A stretch of DNA of 56,373 nucleotides from Actinomycetota bacterium (lineage in GTDB: Bacteria; Actinomycetota; Thermoleophilia; Gaiellales; Gaiellaceae), in contig VAWR01000103.1 of the NCBI GenBank assembly GCA_005885245.1, positions 1-56,373 on the forward strand. The letters are read 5' to 3'. Both the position numbers and the translations under genes were made by a program. Positions 1 through 7,588 of the stretch are shown here, piece after piece. The notes beneath the pieces are model-generated. The model was not told the DNA's origin. It made no database searches and saw only the letters and a program-made list of their open reading frames with translations. The first letter of the stretch is position 1; the number at the start of each line of letters is the position of its first letter.

Positions 1-340
1 GAGCCCTCATGGCGCGCTGCACGAGCTCGTCCGCTTCCGAGACTGCACCCTTCGGGTCGTCGACGAAGAGACCCTGCGTCTCCTGCCACTGCGCGAGATA
101 GCGGTCGCGAGCATCGGGCGGCAGCGGTCGCAGATCCAGCTCGTCGTGACGCTTCTCGCGCTCGGCCAGCTCCCGTTCCGCCTCACGGCGGCCGCCCGCC
201 TTCTCGACGGTGCGGTCGTATTCACGCCCGAAGCGATCCTGCAGGGAACGCGTACGGCGCGTGCGCGTCGCGGCCCACACCACTCCGAGTACGAGGAATG
301 CGGCCGCCACGCCGATCACGATCCAGACCCAGGTTGCCAT
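1..340 (-). CDS. N-terminally membrane-anchored protein, 3' end outside window
   Basis: The reading frame starts at ATG 340 and is still open at base 1, giving the first 113 residues. Residues 2-24 form one hydrophobic segment (MATWVWIVIGVAAAFLVLGV start), followed by an Arg-rich stop-transfer stretch and a charged, helical cytosolic region rich in Glu and Arg. A purine-rich GAAGGAGAGG lies just upstream of the start and fits a ribosome binding site. No catalytic motif is visible. The layout, one N-terminal helix then a soluble tail, is common among small actinobacterial proteins of unknown role. I do not recognise a family. Confidence 0.7.
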   Translation of the reverse strand, partial: MATWVWIVIGVAAAFLVLGVVWAATRTRRTRSLQDRFGREYDRTVEKAGGRREAERELAEREKRHDELDLRPLPPDARDRYLAQWQETQGLFVDDPKGAVSEADELVQRAMRA

Positions 341-426
341 TTTGCCCCTCTCCTTCCGGTTGCTAGAAGCCGAAGGTGTGAGCTTCGGGGCTACCCCGGG
401 AAAGGCCTACGAAACTCGCTTTGCTC

Positions 427-432
427 TAGCCT
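427..432 (+). promoter_or_regulatory. Putative -10 box of a leaderless promoter
   Basis: TAGCCT sits 6 nt before the ATG at 439, and no Shine-Dalgarno sequence is present. TANNNT at this distance places the transcription start on the start codon. Confidence 0.5.
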
Positions 433-438
433 TCGGGC

Positions 439-861
439 ATGGCCGCGCTTCCCGACAGCGCGGGGGCGCTGATCGAGTCCGGCGCGCTCGCCCATCTCGT
501 GACGCTCAATGCGGACGGCAGCCCGCAGCTCTCGTGCGTGTGGATCGGACTCGACGGGGACGAGCTCGTCGCCGGCCATCTACCACGACACCAGAAGGTT
601 CGCAACATCGAGCGCGATCCGCGCGTGGCGGTGTCTTTCGAAGGTACGCGCATCCACCCGCCGGGCCTGAAGGAGTACCTCGTCGTCCACGGCCGGGCCC
701 GGATCACGGAGGGCGGAGCGCCTGAGCTGCTCCAGCGTCTTGCGCACGTGTATCTCGGCCAGGACGTGAAGTTCCCGCCGATGCCCGACCCTCCGCCGGG
801 CTATGTCACGCACATCGCCGTCGAGCGCATCGGCGGCGTCGGCCCCTGGGCGCAGCACTAG
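439..861 (+). CDS. PPOX-class F420-dependent oxidoreductase
   Basis: This 140-residue protein matches the small split-barrel fold of the pyridoxamine 5'-phosphate oxidase-like, F420-using enzymes (Rv1155 type). Visible family features are the opening LVTLNADGSPQLSCVWIGLD strand pair, the DELVAGHLP strand, KVRNIERDPRVAVSFEG and the late VHGRARITEGG. Such proteins bind F420 or flavin as dimers and reduce diverse small molecules; the substrate here cannot be told. The gene appears leaderless, with TAGCCT 6 nt before ATG. Its TAG stop shares the bases CTAG with the TAG of convergent gatB. Confidence 0.85.
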   Translation: MAALPDSAGALIESGALAHLVTLNADGSPQLSCVWIGLDGDELVAGHLPRHQKVRNIERDPRVAVSFEGTRIHPPGLKEYLVVHGRARITEGGAPELLQRLAHVYLGQDVKFPPMPDPPPGYVTHIAVERIGGVGPWAQH

Positions 862-2279
862 GCGCTGAGCTTGTCCCGGAGAAGCTCGTTGACGATCCTC
901 GGATCCGCTTTTCCTCCTGTCTCCTTCATCACCTGGCCGACGAAGAAGCCGAGCAGGCCCTCCTTGCCGCCGCGGTAGGCCTCGACCTGCCCGGGATTGC
1001 CGGCGAGGATGCGGTCGACGAGTGGCTCCAGCTCCGAGCGATCGCCGACCAGCGTCTCCCCGAGGTAGGTCTCCGACCTGAACTCCGGGTCGCCGCTCTC
1101 CGCGAGCGCGCGCATGAACGCCTCGCGTGGGATCGTCGCACGCGCCGCGATCACCTTCCCCAGCTCCGCCCCGTTCACCGTGGCGGGATCGACTCCCGTC
1201 GCGGAAAACTCGTTCATGAGGACGTTCGACACCGCCTTGGCATCGACACCGTCCAGCGCCACCTGCTCGTACAGCGCCGCGAGTGCCGCCGAGCCGTTCA
1301 GCACCTCCGCGTCGTAGTACGACAGACCGTACTGCTCCTCGAAGCGCCGGATGCGTGCGCCGGGCAGCTCGGGGAGCTCCCCGTGTAGTCGTTCGACCAG
1401 ATCCCGCTGGGGTGCCAGCGGCACGAGGTCCGGCTCCGGGAAGTAGCGGTAGTCGTCGGCTTCCTCCTTCCGACGCCGCGGCGTGACCGTGTCCGACTTC
1501 ACCTCGTAGTCGAGCGTCTCCTGGACGACCTCGCGCCCTGACTCCCAGGTCTCGATCTGCCGCCGCAGCTCCGCGTCGATGCCGCGGGCGATGTGGTTGA
1601 ACGAGTTCATGTTCTTGAGCTCACTGCGCGTGCGGTAACCCGTCTCTCCCACCTGACGCACCGACACGTTGGCGTCCGCGCGCAGGGTTCCCTTCTCCAT
1701 CTCCGCATCGGAGATACCGAGCTCGACGATCGTCTGCCGGAGCAACTGGAGAAAGCGTTTCGCCTGTTCGGCCGACCGGATGTCCGGGCGCGTCACGATC
1801 TCGACGAGCGGCGTGCCGCCGCGGTTGAAGTCGACGTTCGAGTGAGCGGCGCCGACGATGCGACCGGTCGCTCCACCCACGTGGACCGTCTTCGCCGCAT
1901 CCTCCTCGAGGTGGGCGCGGACGATGCCGACGACACTGTCCCCGTCCTCCGCGGGAACGACGAAGGACCCATCGAGACAGAGCGGCTCGTCGTACTGGGA
2001 GATCTGGTAGCCCTTGGGATTGTCCGGATAGAAGTAGTTCTTGCGGTGGAAGACAGCATGCTCGGCGATACGGCAGTTGAGTGCGTGACCCAGCTTGATC
2101 GTCCACTCGACCGCCGTCGCGTTCGGCACGGGCAACGCCCCGGGGAAGGCCAGGCAGACCGGGCACGTGCGCGTGTTCGGCTCGCCGCCGAAGCCGGCCT
2201 CGCAGCCGCAGAACATCTTCGTGCGGGTCTTCAGCTGGACGTGGATCTCGAGGCCGATGACGGACTCCCACTCAGCCAC
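858..2279 (-). CDS. gatB: Asp-tRNA(Asn)/Glu-tRNA(Gln) amidotransferase subunit B
   Basis: GatB recognises misacylated Glu-tRNA(Gln) or Asp-tRNA(Asn) and phosphorylates the acyl group, so that ammonia made by GatA can form the amide. The protein opens with VIGLEIHVQLKTRTKMFCGC and has the Cys-containing CPVCLAFPGALPV, YFYPDNPKGYQISQYDEP and a C-terminal Yqey-like helical tail. At 473 residues it is of normal length. I chose the GTG at 2279 (reads [10 protein letters not shown]) because upstream residues are not conserved. That start overlaps the stop of the preceding small gene by 8 nt. It is the last gene of a gatC-gatA-small ORF-gatB run. Confidence 0.96.
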   Translation of the reverse strand: MAEWESVIGLEIHVQLKTRTKMFCGCEAGFGGEPNTRTCPVCLAFPGALPVPNATAVEWTIKLGHALNCRIAEHAVFHRKNYFYPDNPKGYQISQYDEPLCLDGSFVVPAEDGDSVVGIVRAHLEEDAAKTVHVGGATGRIVGAAHSNVDFNRGGTPLVEIVTRPDIRSAEQAKRFLQLLRQTIVELGISDAEMEKGTLRADANVSVRQVGETGYRTRSELKNMNSFNHIARGIDAELRRQIETWESGREVVQETLDYEVKSDTVTPRRRKEEADDYRYFPEPDLVPLAPQRDLVERLHGELPELPGARIRRFEEQYGLSYYDAEVLNGSAALAALYEQVALDGVDAKAVSNVLMNEFSATGVDPATVNGAELGKVIAARATIPREAFMRALAESGDPEFRSETYLGETLVGDRSELEPLVDRILAGNPGQVEAYRGGKEGLLGFFVGQVMKETGGKADPRIVNELLRDKLSA

Positions 2280-2523
2280 GCAAGAACTCCTTCGCCTCGA
2301 GCAACGGCACCTCGATGTCTCCACGCACCTCGAAGATCGCCAGGTACTCCTCCAGCGCGCCGTGCATGCGGATCAGGCACAGCTCGCGTTCGCCGGCTTC
2401 GAGCGAGAGGCGCACGTCGTCGATCTGCACGGCACGCGAGCCGTCCAGTACGCGTGGACGCTCGCCGAAGACCCGTTCGACCGCGAGCACGAAGTCGGCT
2501 GCTCTGTCGACGATCGTCTTCAG
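2272..2523 (-). CDS. Small conserved-looking protein between gatA and gatB, probable CTG start
   Basis: This is an 83-residue open frame between gatA and gatB, ending KEFLRG and overlapping the gatB start by 8 nt. The likely start is CTG at 2523, which overlaps the gatA stop as CTGA and has GGAG 8 nt upstream. The next alternatives are an ATG at 2655 deep inside gatA and an internal GTG without a ribosome site. The sequence mixes helices and strands ([20 protein letters not shown]) and has one Cys. I do not recognise a family. Its tight packing suggests translational coupling and perhaps a role with the amidotransferase (inference). Confidence 0.6.
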   Translation of the reverse strand: MKTIVDRAADFVLAVERVFGERPRVLDGSRAVQIDDVRLSLEAGERELCLIRMHGALEEYLAIFEVRGDIEVPLLEAKEFLRG

Positions 2524-3926
2524 CGCAGCCGCTCCGGAACGGTGTCGAAGCCGATTGCGCGCTCGAGGGCGTGCCCGGCGCGGAAGAGCGTGTTCTCCGA
2601 GAATTGCGGCCCGATCAGCTGCAGGCCGACCGGGAGACCTTCGGACAGTCCGCACGGGATCGAGAGGCCCGGTAGTCCGGCCATGTTGGGCGGGATCGTG
2701 AGCACGTCCGTCAGGTACATCGCGAGTGGATTGCCGGACTTCTCACCGATCTTGAAGGCCACGGTCGGGGAAGTCGGGCTCATCAGTACGTCGAAGCTTT
2801 CGAACGCCGACTCGAACTCGCGCGCGATCACCGTCCGAACCTTCTGGGCCTGGCCGTAGTACGCCTCGTAGTACCCGGCCGAGAGCGCGTACGTGCCGAG
2901 CATGATGCGCCGCTTCGGCTCGTCGCCGAAACCGGCGTCGCGCGTCCGCGCGACCAGCTCGTGGTAGCTGTCTGCGGGGACACGAAGGCCATAGCGCACG
3001 CCGTCGTAGCGCGCGAGGTTCGACGAAGCTTCAGCCGGCGCGATCAGGTAGTAGCAGGCCAGGCCGTATTCGACGGAGCGCGGGAGCTCGCACTCCCCGA
3101 CCTGTGCGCCGAGCTCGGCACAGAGGTCGATCGCACGGCGCACCGACTCCGCGACGCCAGGCTCGATCCCCTCGGCCTGGTTCAGCTCCCTCGGCACGCC
3201 GACCCGCAGACCCTTGAGGTCTTCCGCCTCGGGCAACTCGACCGCCGGCACCTCGACCGTCGTCGAATCACGGTCGTCGCGGCCGCTGATGATCCCGTAG
3301 AGCAGTGCGTTGTCGCGCACCGTCTTCGTCACGGGGCCGACCTGGTCGAGGCTGGAGGCAAAGGCGACGATGCCGTAACGCGAAACCGTCCCGTACGTGG
3401 GCCGCAGTCCGACGTTGCCGCAGAGCGCGGAGGGCTGCTTGATCGAACCGCCGGTGTCCGACCCGAGCGCCCAGGCCGCTAGCCCCGCGGACACCGCCGC
3501 CGCCGAACCTCCGCCCGAACCGCCGGGCACGCGTTCGGGATCCCAGGGATTGCGCGTCGGCCCATAGGCCGAGTTTTCCGTCGACGAGCCCATCGCGAAC
3601 TCGTCGGTGTTCGTCTTGCCGAGCAGTTGCAAGCCTGCGGCCTTGCACCGGTCCGCGACCGTCGAGTCGAAGACCGGGACGTACTCGTCCAGGATCTTCG
3701 AGCCCGCGGTCGTACGAACCCCCTTGGTCGAGATGACGTCCTTCAGCGCGATCGGCACGCCGTCGTTCTCGTCGGCGTCGACCAGCGTGAGGAAGCAGTT
3801 CAGCTCCTCGTTGCGCGTGTCGATCGCCTCGCGATAGGCGGCACGCAATTCGGCGCCGGAAACCTCGCGGCGCTCGAGTAGGCCTTTGGCCTCTTCTGCG
3901 GTGAGCCGGAGGGTGTCGAGCGTCAC
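2520..3926 (-). CDS. gatA: Asp-tRNA(Asn)/Glu-tRNA(Gln) amidotransferase subunit A
   Basis: GatA is the amidase-signature glutaminase that releases ammonia for GatB. The Ser-cisSer-Lys triad is visible: Lys62 in PIALKD, the cis-Ser in PGGSGGGS (about residue 137), and the nucleophile in SDTGGS (about residue 161). The 468-residue length is normal for the family. The start is GTG 3926, reading [12 protein letters not shown], and overlaps the gatC stop as GTGA. Together with gatC and gatB this implies the cell makes Gln-tRNA(Gln) and/or Asn-tRNA(Asn) by the indirect route. Confidence 0.97.
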   Translation of the reverse strand: MTLDTLRLTAEEAKGLLERREVSGAELRAAYREAIDTRNEELNCFLTLVDADENDGVPIALKDVISTKGVRTTAGSKILDEYVPVFDSTVADRCKAAGLQLLGKTNTDEFAMGSSTENSAYGPTRNPWDPERVPGGSGGGSAAAVSAGLAAWALGSDTGGSIKQPSALCGNVGLRPTYGTVSRYGIVAFASSLDQVGPVTKTVRDNALLYGIISGRDDRDSTTVEVPAVELPEAEDLKGLRVGVPRELNQAEGIEPGVAESVRRAIDLCAELGAQVGECELPRSVEYGLACYYLIAPAEASSNLARYDGVRYGLRVPADSYHELVARTRDAGFGDEPKRRIMLGTYALSAGYYEAYYGQAQKVRTVIAREFESAFESFDVLMSPTSPTVAFKIGEKSGNPLAMYLTDVLTIPPNMAGLPGLSIPCGLSEGLPVGLQLIGPQFSENTLFRAGHALERAIGFDTVPERLR

Positions 3927-4228
3927 GCGGAGGACTCCTCGGCTACGCCGGTGGGCGGCACGCGGAAGTGGTCGCCGTCGCGCTCGGGCGCGTTCGCGAA
4001 GACGTCCTCGAGCGGCAGGCACGGACGCGGCTCGTCCGGCCGGAAGACGTTCACCACGGAGAGAGGATGTGAGGTCGGCGGCACGTCCGAGAGATCGAGC
4101 TCCGACACCTTGCCCACGGCCTCGAGGATGTCGCCCAGCTGCTCTGTCAGGCGGGCGATCTCTTGCTCGCTCAGCTCCAGCTGCGCGAGTGCCGCGACAT
4201 GGAGTACGTCTTCTCTCGTAATGGCCAT
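3923..4228 (-). CDS. gatC: Asp-tRNA(Asn)/Glu-tRNA(Gln) amidotransferase subunit C
   Basis: GatC is the small belt-like subunit that wraps around GatA and GatB and stabilises the complex. The 101-residue protein has the family pattern: [21 protein letters not shown], a middle [21 protein letters not shown] segment, and a C-terminal RPDEP...[13 protein letters not shown]. The ATG at 4228 is preceded by GGAGGACCCGG, a good ribosome site. It is the first gene of the gatCAB run and its stop overlaps the gatA start by 4 nt. Confidence 0.96.
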   Translation of the reverse strand: MAITREDVLHVAALAQLELSEQEIARLTEQLGDILEAVGKVSELDLSDVPPTSHPLSVVNVFRPDEPRPCLPLEDVFANAPERDGDHFRVPPTGVAEESSA

Positions 4229-4243
4229 CCGGGTCCTCCATCC

Positions 4244-4275
4244 AAACAAAAGAGGCCCCCATTTCGGGGGCCTCT
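4244..4275 (-). terminator. Rho-independent terminator after the cold-shock gene
   Basis: A perfect 10-bp stem (AGAGGCCCCC / GGGGGCCTCT) with a 5-nt loop spans 4251-4275. Read on the minus strand it is followed by TTTTGTTTG. It lies between csp and gatC, so it would end csp transcription and separate it from the gat run. Confidence 0.85.
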
Positions 4276-4298
4276 CACATTAGGTTCCGAAAGGAAAG

Positions 4299-4499
4299 CT
4301 AGACAGGCTGGACGTTCGCGGCCTGGGCGCCCTTGGGCCCCTGCACGACCTCGAACTCAACCCGCTGACCCTCGGTCAGCGACTTGTACCCCTCCTGCGT
4401 GATCGCGGAGAAGTGGACGAAGACGTCCTCCCCACCCTCACGCTCGATGAATCCGTAGCCCTTCTCGTTCGAAAACCACTTCACGGTGCCCTGAGCCAA
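4299..4499 (-). CDS. csp: Cold-shock domain protein
   Basis: This 66-residue single-domain OB-fold protein binds single-stranded RNA and DNA and acts as an RNA chaperone. It starts [17 protein letters not shown] and carries RNP1 (KGYGFI) and RNP2 (VFVHF). The start is TTG 4499: GGAGGAAG lies about 8 nt upstream, and the residues before it (4500-4595) are not conserved in the family. It is followed by a clear terminator, so it is transcribed on its own or as the end of the folD unit. Confidence 0.95.
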   Translation of the reverse strand: MAQGTVKWFSNEKGYGFIEREGGEDVFVHFSAITQEGYKSLTEGQRVEFEVVQGPKGAQAANVQPV

Positions 4500-4575
4500 A
4501 AGTACTTCCTCCTTCAAAACACGCGACGGCCCGGGCACCGAGCCGCCACTACCGATACAGCGGCCGGAGTCTAGC

Positions 4576-5411
4576 TCAGATGAGCGGGAACGCAAGCTGC
4601 CCGCTCCGATAACGGGCAGCCCTTACAGCGTTCGCGAGTAGGGCCGCGATCGTCATCGGCCCGACGCCACCCGGCACAGGCGTGAGAAACGCAGCGACTT
4701 CGGCCACGTTCGGGTCGACGTCTCCCACGAGCCCGGACTCGGTACGCGTGATACCGATGTCCACCACCGCCGCTCCCTGTTTGACCATGTCTGACGTGAT
4801 GACCCCGGGAAGGCCGACGGCCGCGACGAGCAGGTCGGCGTCCAGGGTGTGCCGGGCGAGGTCCTCGGTCCTCGAGTGGCAGATCGTGACGGTTGCATTC
4901 GCCTGAAGCAGCAGCATCGCCATCGGCTTGCCGACGAGGGGGCTGCGACCGACGACCACGGCTCGCGCTGCGGCGATCGAGATCCGATATTCGGTCAGGA
5001 GCTGCATGACGCCGAGCGGTGTCGCCGGCACCAGCGTCTGGCGGCCGAGGTAGAGCTGTCCGGCGCTGAAGGGGTGCAGCCCGTCGACGTCCTTCATCGG
5101 GTCGATCGCCCGCATGACCCTGGCCTCGTCGATCTGGTCGGGTAGCGGCGTCTGGACGAGGATCCCGTCGACGGAATCGTCTTCGTTCAGCTCATCGACC
5201 AGCTCCACCAGCTCGTCCTCGGCGATCGTCACGGGCAATCGGCGGCGGCGTCCGCCGCCTTGTGCTTGAGCCGGATATACACCTCGGAAGCGGGGTCGTC
5301 GCCGACGAGCACCGTCGCCAGGCCGACGTGGCCCACCTCCTCCACCTCGTCCTTGATCTCCTCGCGCAGCCGGGCCGCCAGCGCGGCCCCGTCCATCAAC
5401 GTCGCGGACAC
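4576..5411 (-). pseudogene. folD: Methylenetetrahydrofolate dehydrogenase/cyclohydrolase with a frameshift and small deletion
   Basis: FolD interconverts methylene-, methenyl- and formyl-tetrahydrofolate. The N-terminal part (GTG 5411, residues to KHKAADAA, with the active-site Tyr and Lys of YIRLKHK) is in one frame. That frame hits TGA at 5229. The rest, from LPVTIAEDELVELVDELN through VGRSPLVGKPMA and TPVPGGVGPMT, is in another frame to 4576. Compared from memory with E. coli FolD, about 7-8 residues between KRKACEEVG and LP are also missing, so the lesion is a small deletion that is not a multiple of three. It falls on a GC-only hairpin (GGCGGCG GA CGCCGCC) at about 5245-5265. It could be a real lesion or an assembly error; for a normally essential gene an assembly error is quite possible. 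Confidence 0.8.
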
Positions 5412-5414
5412 GTC

Positions 5415-6233
5415 TCAGGGAAGAGCGGAGAGCTCTACGCCGCTGACGTCGAGCCCGAGCGACTCGGCCAGGCGGACGCCGAGCTCGAGGTCCTCGCGCA
5501 ACCGGCCGGCGTCCCGCGACTCCATCGCCCGGCCGATCCAGGCGCGTTCGCGCGGACGCCATAGCGCATGCGCGGCGAATTCCGGGAGGAGCCGGTTGGC
5601 CGCGTCGACCAGCTTCGCGTTCAGCTTCTTGGAGAGGTTCTGCAGCAGGATCTTTTCGTAGGCCATGCCTGCGCCGTGGTGGATGCCGTCGTCCGTGGCG
5701 AGCCGGTTGCAGAGATCCTCTAGCACCGTCCCGCGCGCCGATCTCGCGATCAGCCGGAAGCGCGAGATGATCAGCCGCTCGTAGAAGACCTGCATCAGGA
5801 AGACCTTCTCCTCGAGGGTGTCGGCCTCCAGGGTCATGTGCGCGAGGTTGTCGAGATGCGGGTCGCGCTCAGCCGTTCCACCGGCTTCCGCGACGAGCTT
5901 CAACCACGCTTCCGTGTGACGCGACTCGTCCTGCACCATCGTCGAGTAGTAGAGCTTCGCCTCGTGATCGGGCGCGATGTTCAGCAGCTGCGAGGCCATG
6001 TCGCAGGCGAGCATGTCCGCCTGCAGCTGCTGGGTCAGCACCGAGCGCCACATGTCGTTTCGTCGCGCCTGCCGCTCGGGCGATCCCTTCCCTTCCGGGA
6101 TGGGTGGGAGCTCGCCCCAGGGGAGGTCCCGCACCTGCCACTCCTGACGCTTTGCGAGCTCGTAGAACCGGAGAACCCCCGCGAACGCGTCGCGGTCTTC
6201 TCCCTTCATCTCGATCAGCTGGCCCGTAGCCAT
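5415..6233 (-). CDS. Ferritin-like / R2-like di-iron protein
   Basis: This 272-residue, nearly all-helical protein belongs by appearance to the ferritin/ribonucleotide reductase R2-like superfamily. Candidate metal ligands are a helix around QLQADMLACDMASQ, an ExxH in DESRHTEAW, a Glu in VFYERLIISRF and an Asp/His pair in DDGIHH. It is too short and has the wrong flanking motifs for a true NrdB, and the oxidation substrate is unknown. It starts at ATG 6233, with a TAATCT box 6 nt upstream and no ribosome site (leaderless). Its stop is 3 nt from the folD start, so the two are probably co-transcribed. It is divergent from the HMG-CoA reductase gene. Confidence 0.7.
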   Translation of the reverse strand: MATGQLIEMKGEDRDAFAGVLRFYELAKRQEWQVRDLPWGELPPIPEGKGSPERQARRNDMWRSVLTQQLQADMLACDMASQLLNIAPDHEAKLYYSTMVQDESRHTEAWLKLVAEAGGTAERDPHLDNLAHMTLEADTLEEKVFLMQVFYERLIISRFRLIARSARGTVLEDLCNRLATDDGIHHGAGMAYEKILLQNLSKKLNAKLVDAANRLLPEFAAHALWRPRERAWIGRAMESRDAGRLREDLELGVRLAESLGLDVSGVELSALP

Positions 6234-6239
6234 GGCGGG

Positions 6240-6245
6240 AGATTA
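6240..6245 (-). promoter_or_regulatory. Putative -10 box, leaderless, for the ferritin-like gene
   Basis: TAATCT on the minus strand lies 6 nt before ATG 6233. With the TAAGCT box at 6261-6266 on the other strand it makes a 40-bp divergent leaderless promoter. Confidence 0.55.
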
Positions 6246-6260
6246 TCCGGCCTCGGGACG

Positions 6261-6266
6261 TAAGCT
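6261..6266 (+). promoter_or_regulatory. Putative -10 box, leaderless, for the HMG-CoA reductase gene
   Basis: TAAGCT lies 7 nt before ATG 6274, and there is no Shine-Dalgarno sequence. Confidence 0.55.
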
Positions 6267-6273
6267 GGTCGCC

Positions 6274-7488
6274 ATGGAGATAAAGCGGTGGCCCCGCAAG
6301 AATGACGCTGCATCCATCGAGGCACGCCAGAAGGCGCTTGGGCTCAACGGCGGTGTGACGGGAATCGACCTGTCCCCGTACGTGAATGCGCAGGAGATGC
6401 TGACGGGCGCCGCCGTTCTTCCCGTTTCTGTGGTCGGCCCGCTCGAGGTGGAACTCGGCATGTACGAGCTCGAGGAGCCGTTCGGCCGGGTCAGCGAGAC
6501 GGGCCGCTCGCAGGAACAGGTCTTCGTGCCACTCGGCCACACGGAGGGCGGCCTCTCCGCCTCGCTCTATCGTGGCGCGCGGGCGGCGGCCGAGTCGGGA
6601 GGCTTCCGCACCTACGTGCTCGCCGACCGGATCACGCGAGCCTCCTGCTTCGTCTGCAGCTCCACAGAAGAGGCCGTCTCGCTGTCGCGCTTCCTCGACG
6701 CCCACGTCGCCGAGATGCGTCGCTGGCTGGCCGAGCGCGAGGACGACTGGATCTCGTCGTTCGCGAAGCTGCGCGAGGTCGAGACGCATGTCATCGGCCC
6801 GATGTGCCATGTCATGTGGGCGTTCACGACGGGAGACGCGTGCGGTCCGAACATGATGACGCGGAACGCCTACGCGCTGAACATGGGCTACGTGATGGAA
6901 CACGCGCCGGTGAAGCCCGAGCGCGCGCTCCTCGAGGCGAACATGGGCGGCGACAAGAAGCCGTCGCACCGCTACTTCGAGCGCGGCGGCCACGGCAAGA
7001 CCGTGCTCGTCGAGGCGACCCTGACCGACAAAACGGTGCGGCGCGTGCTGCGGACGACCGTCGACGACCTGCTCGAGCTGTCGTTCGCCGGAACGCACGG
7101 CGCGGTCGCCTCCGGGATGCAGTCGGTCGCCTTCACGCCGGCTTCGGCGATTGCAGCGATCTTCGCGGCGACCGGGCAGGACCTCGGCATGGTCGGAACG
7201 AGCTCGATGGCCCACGGCACCGGCAGGCGCGTCGACGGCGGGATCCACTGCGCGCTGCGCTTGCCAGGGCTCGAGGTCGGCACGGTCGGCGGTGGAACGA
7301 TCTACCCCTACGCGCGCGCGTGGCTCGAGCTGATGGACTGCGCCGGAGCCGGCAAGGTCTATCGCTTCGCTCAGATCGTCGCTGCCGCCACGCTCGCGCT
7401 CGAGATCTCGGCCAGCGCGGCAATGGCCACCGCCGGGTCGGAGAACTTCTTCCAGGCGCACCACGAACTTGGTAGCAAGCGGCACTGA
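6274..7488 (+). CDS. Divergent hydroxymethylglutaryl-CoA reductase
   Basis: HMG-CoA reductase makes mevalonate from HMG-CoA. The 404-residue protein keeps the class I catalytic set at roughly the right spacing: Glu91 (GHTEGGLSAS), Lys229 (MGGDKKPS), Asp303 (TGQDLGMVG) and a His near the C terminus (AHHELGSK, residues 395-401). Other family blocks are GDACGPNMM and VGGGTIYPYARAWLEL. The region between residues 60 and 85 is unlike textbook enzymes, so it is a diverged member. I chose ATG 6274 because TAAGCT sits 7 nt upstream, rather than the ATG at 6232 that overlaps the divergent gene. No other mevalonate-pathway gene is in the window. Confidence 0.82.
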   Translation: MEIKRWPRKNDAASIEARQKALGLNGGVTGIDLSPYVNAQEMLTGAAVLPVSVVGPLEVELGMYELEEPFGRVSETGRSQEQVFVPLGHTEGGLSASLYRGARAAAESGGFRTYVLADRITRASCFVCSSTEEAVSLSRFLDAHVAEMRRWLAEREDDWISSFAKLREVETHVIGPMCHVMWAFTTGDACGPNMMTRNAYALNMGYVMEHAPVKPERALLEANMGGDKKPSHRYFERGGHGKTVLVEATLTDKTVRRVLRTTVDDLLELSFAGTHGAVASGMQSVAFTPASAIAAIFAATGQDLGMVGTSSMAHGTGRRVDGGIHCALRLPGLEVGTVGGGTIYPYARAWLELMDCAGAGKVYRFAQIVAAATLALEISASAAMATAGSENFFQAHHELGSKRH

Positions 7489-7491
7489 ATC

Positions 7492-7587
7492 GAGTTAGTG
7501 GCTCTGAGCCACAAGCACGGTGACGAGCTGCGTACCGGTAGGAGAAACGTGATTCCGTTCGAGTTAGTGGCTCTGAGCCACTAACTC
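7492..7587. repeat. Two copies of the GTGGCTCTGAGCCAC palindrome between convergent genes
   Basis: The 100 bp between the convergent HMG-CoA reductase and FAD oxidase genes holds two copies of GAGTTAGTGGCTCTGAGCCA (7492-7511 and 7561-7580). In the second copy the dyad extends to a 13-bp stem around a single central T (7561-7587). No T-tract follows, so it is not a classical terminator. The 15-bp core recurs inside gabT. Confidence 0.85.
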
Positions 7588-7588
7588 G

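Noticed and set aside
5415-6233. Call as a class I ribonucleotide reductase small subunit
   Set aside because: Length and motif spacing do not match NrdB/NrdF and no nrdA lies nearby; only the broader ferritin-like fold is supported.
7492-7587. CRISPR or IS-end interpretation of the repeated palindromes
   Set aside because: Only two units with dyad symmetry, no regular spacers, no cas or transposase genes in the window, and identical cores occur inside a coding gene.
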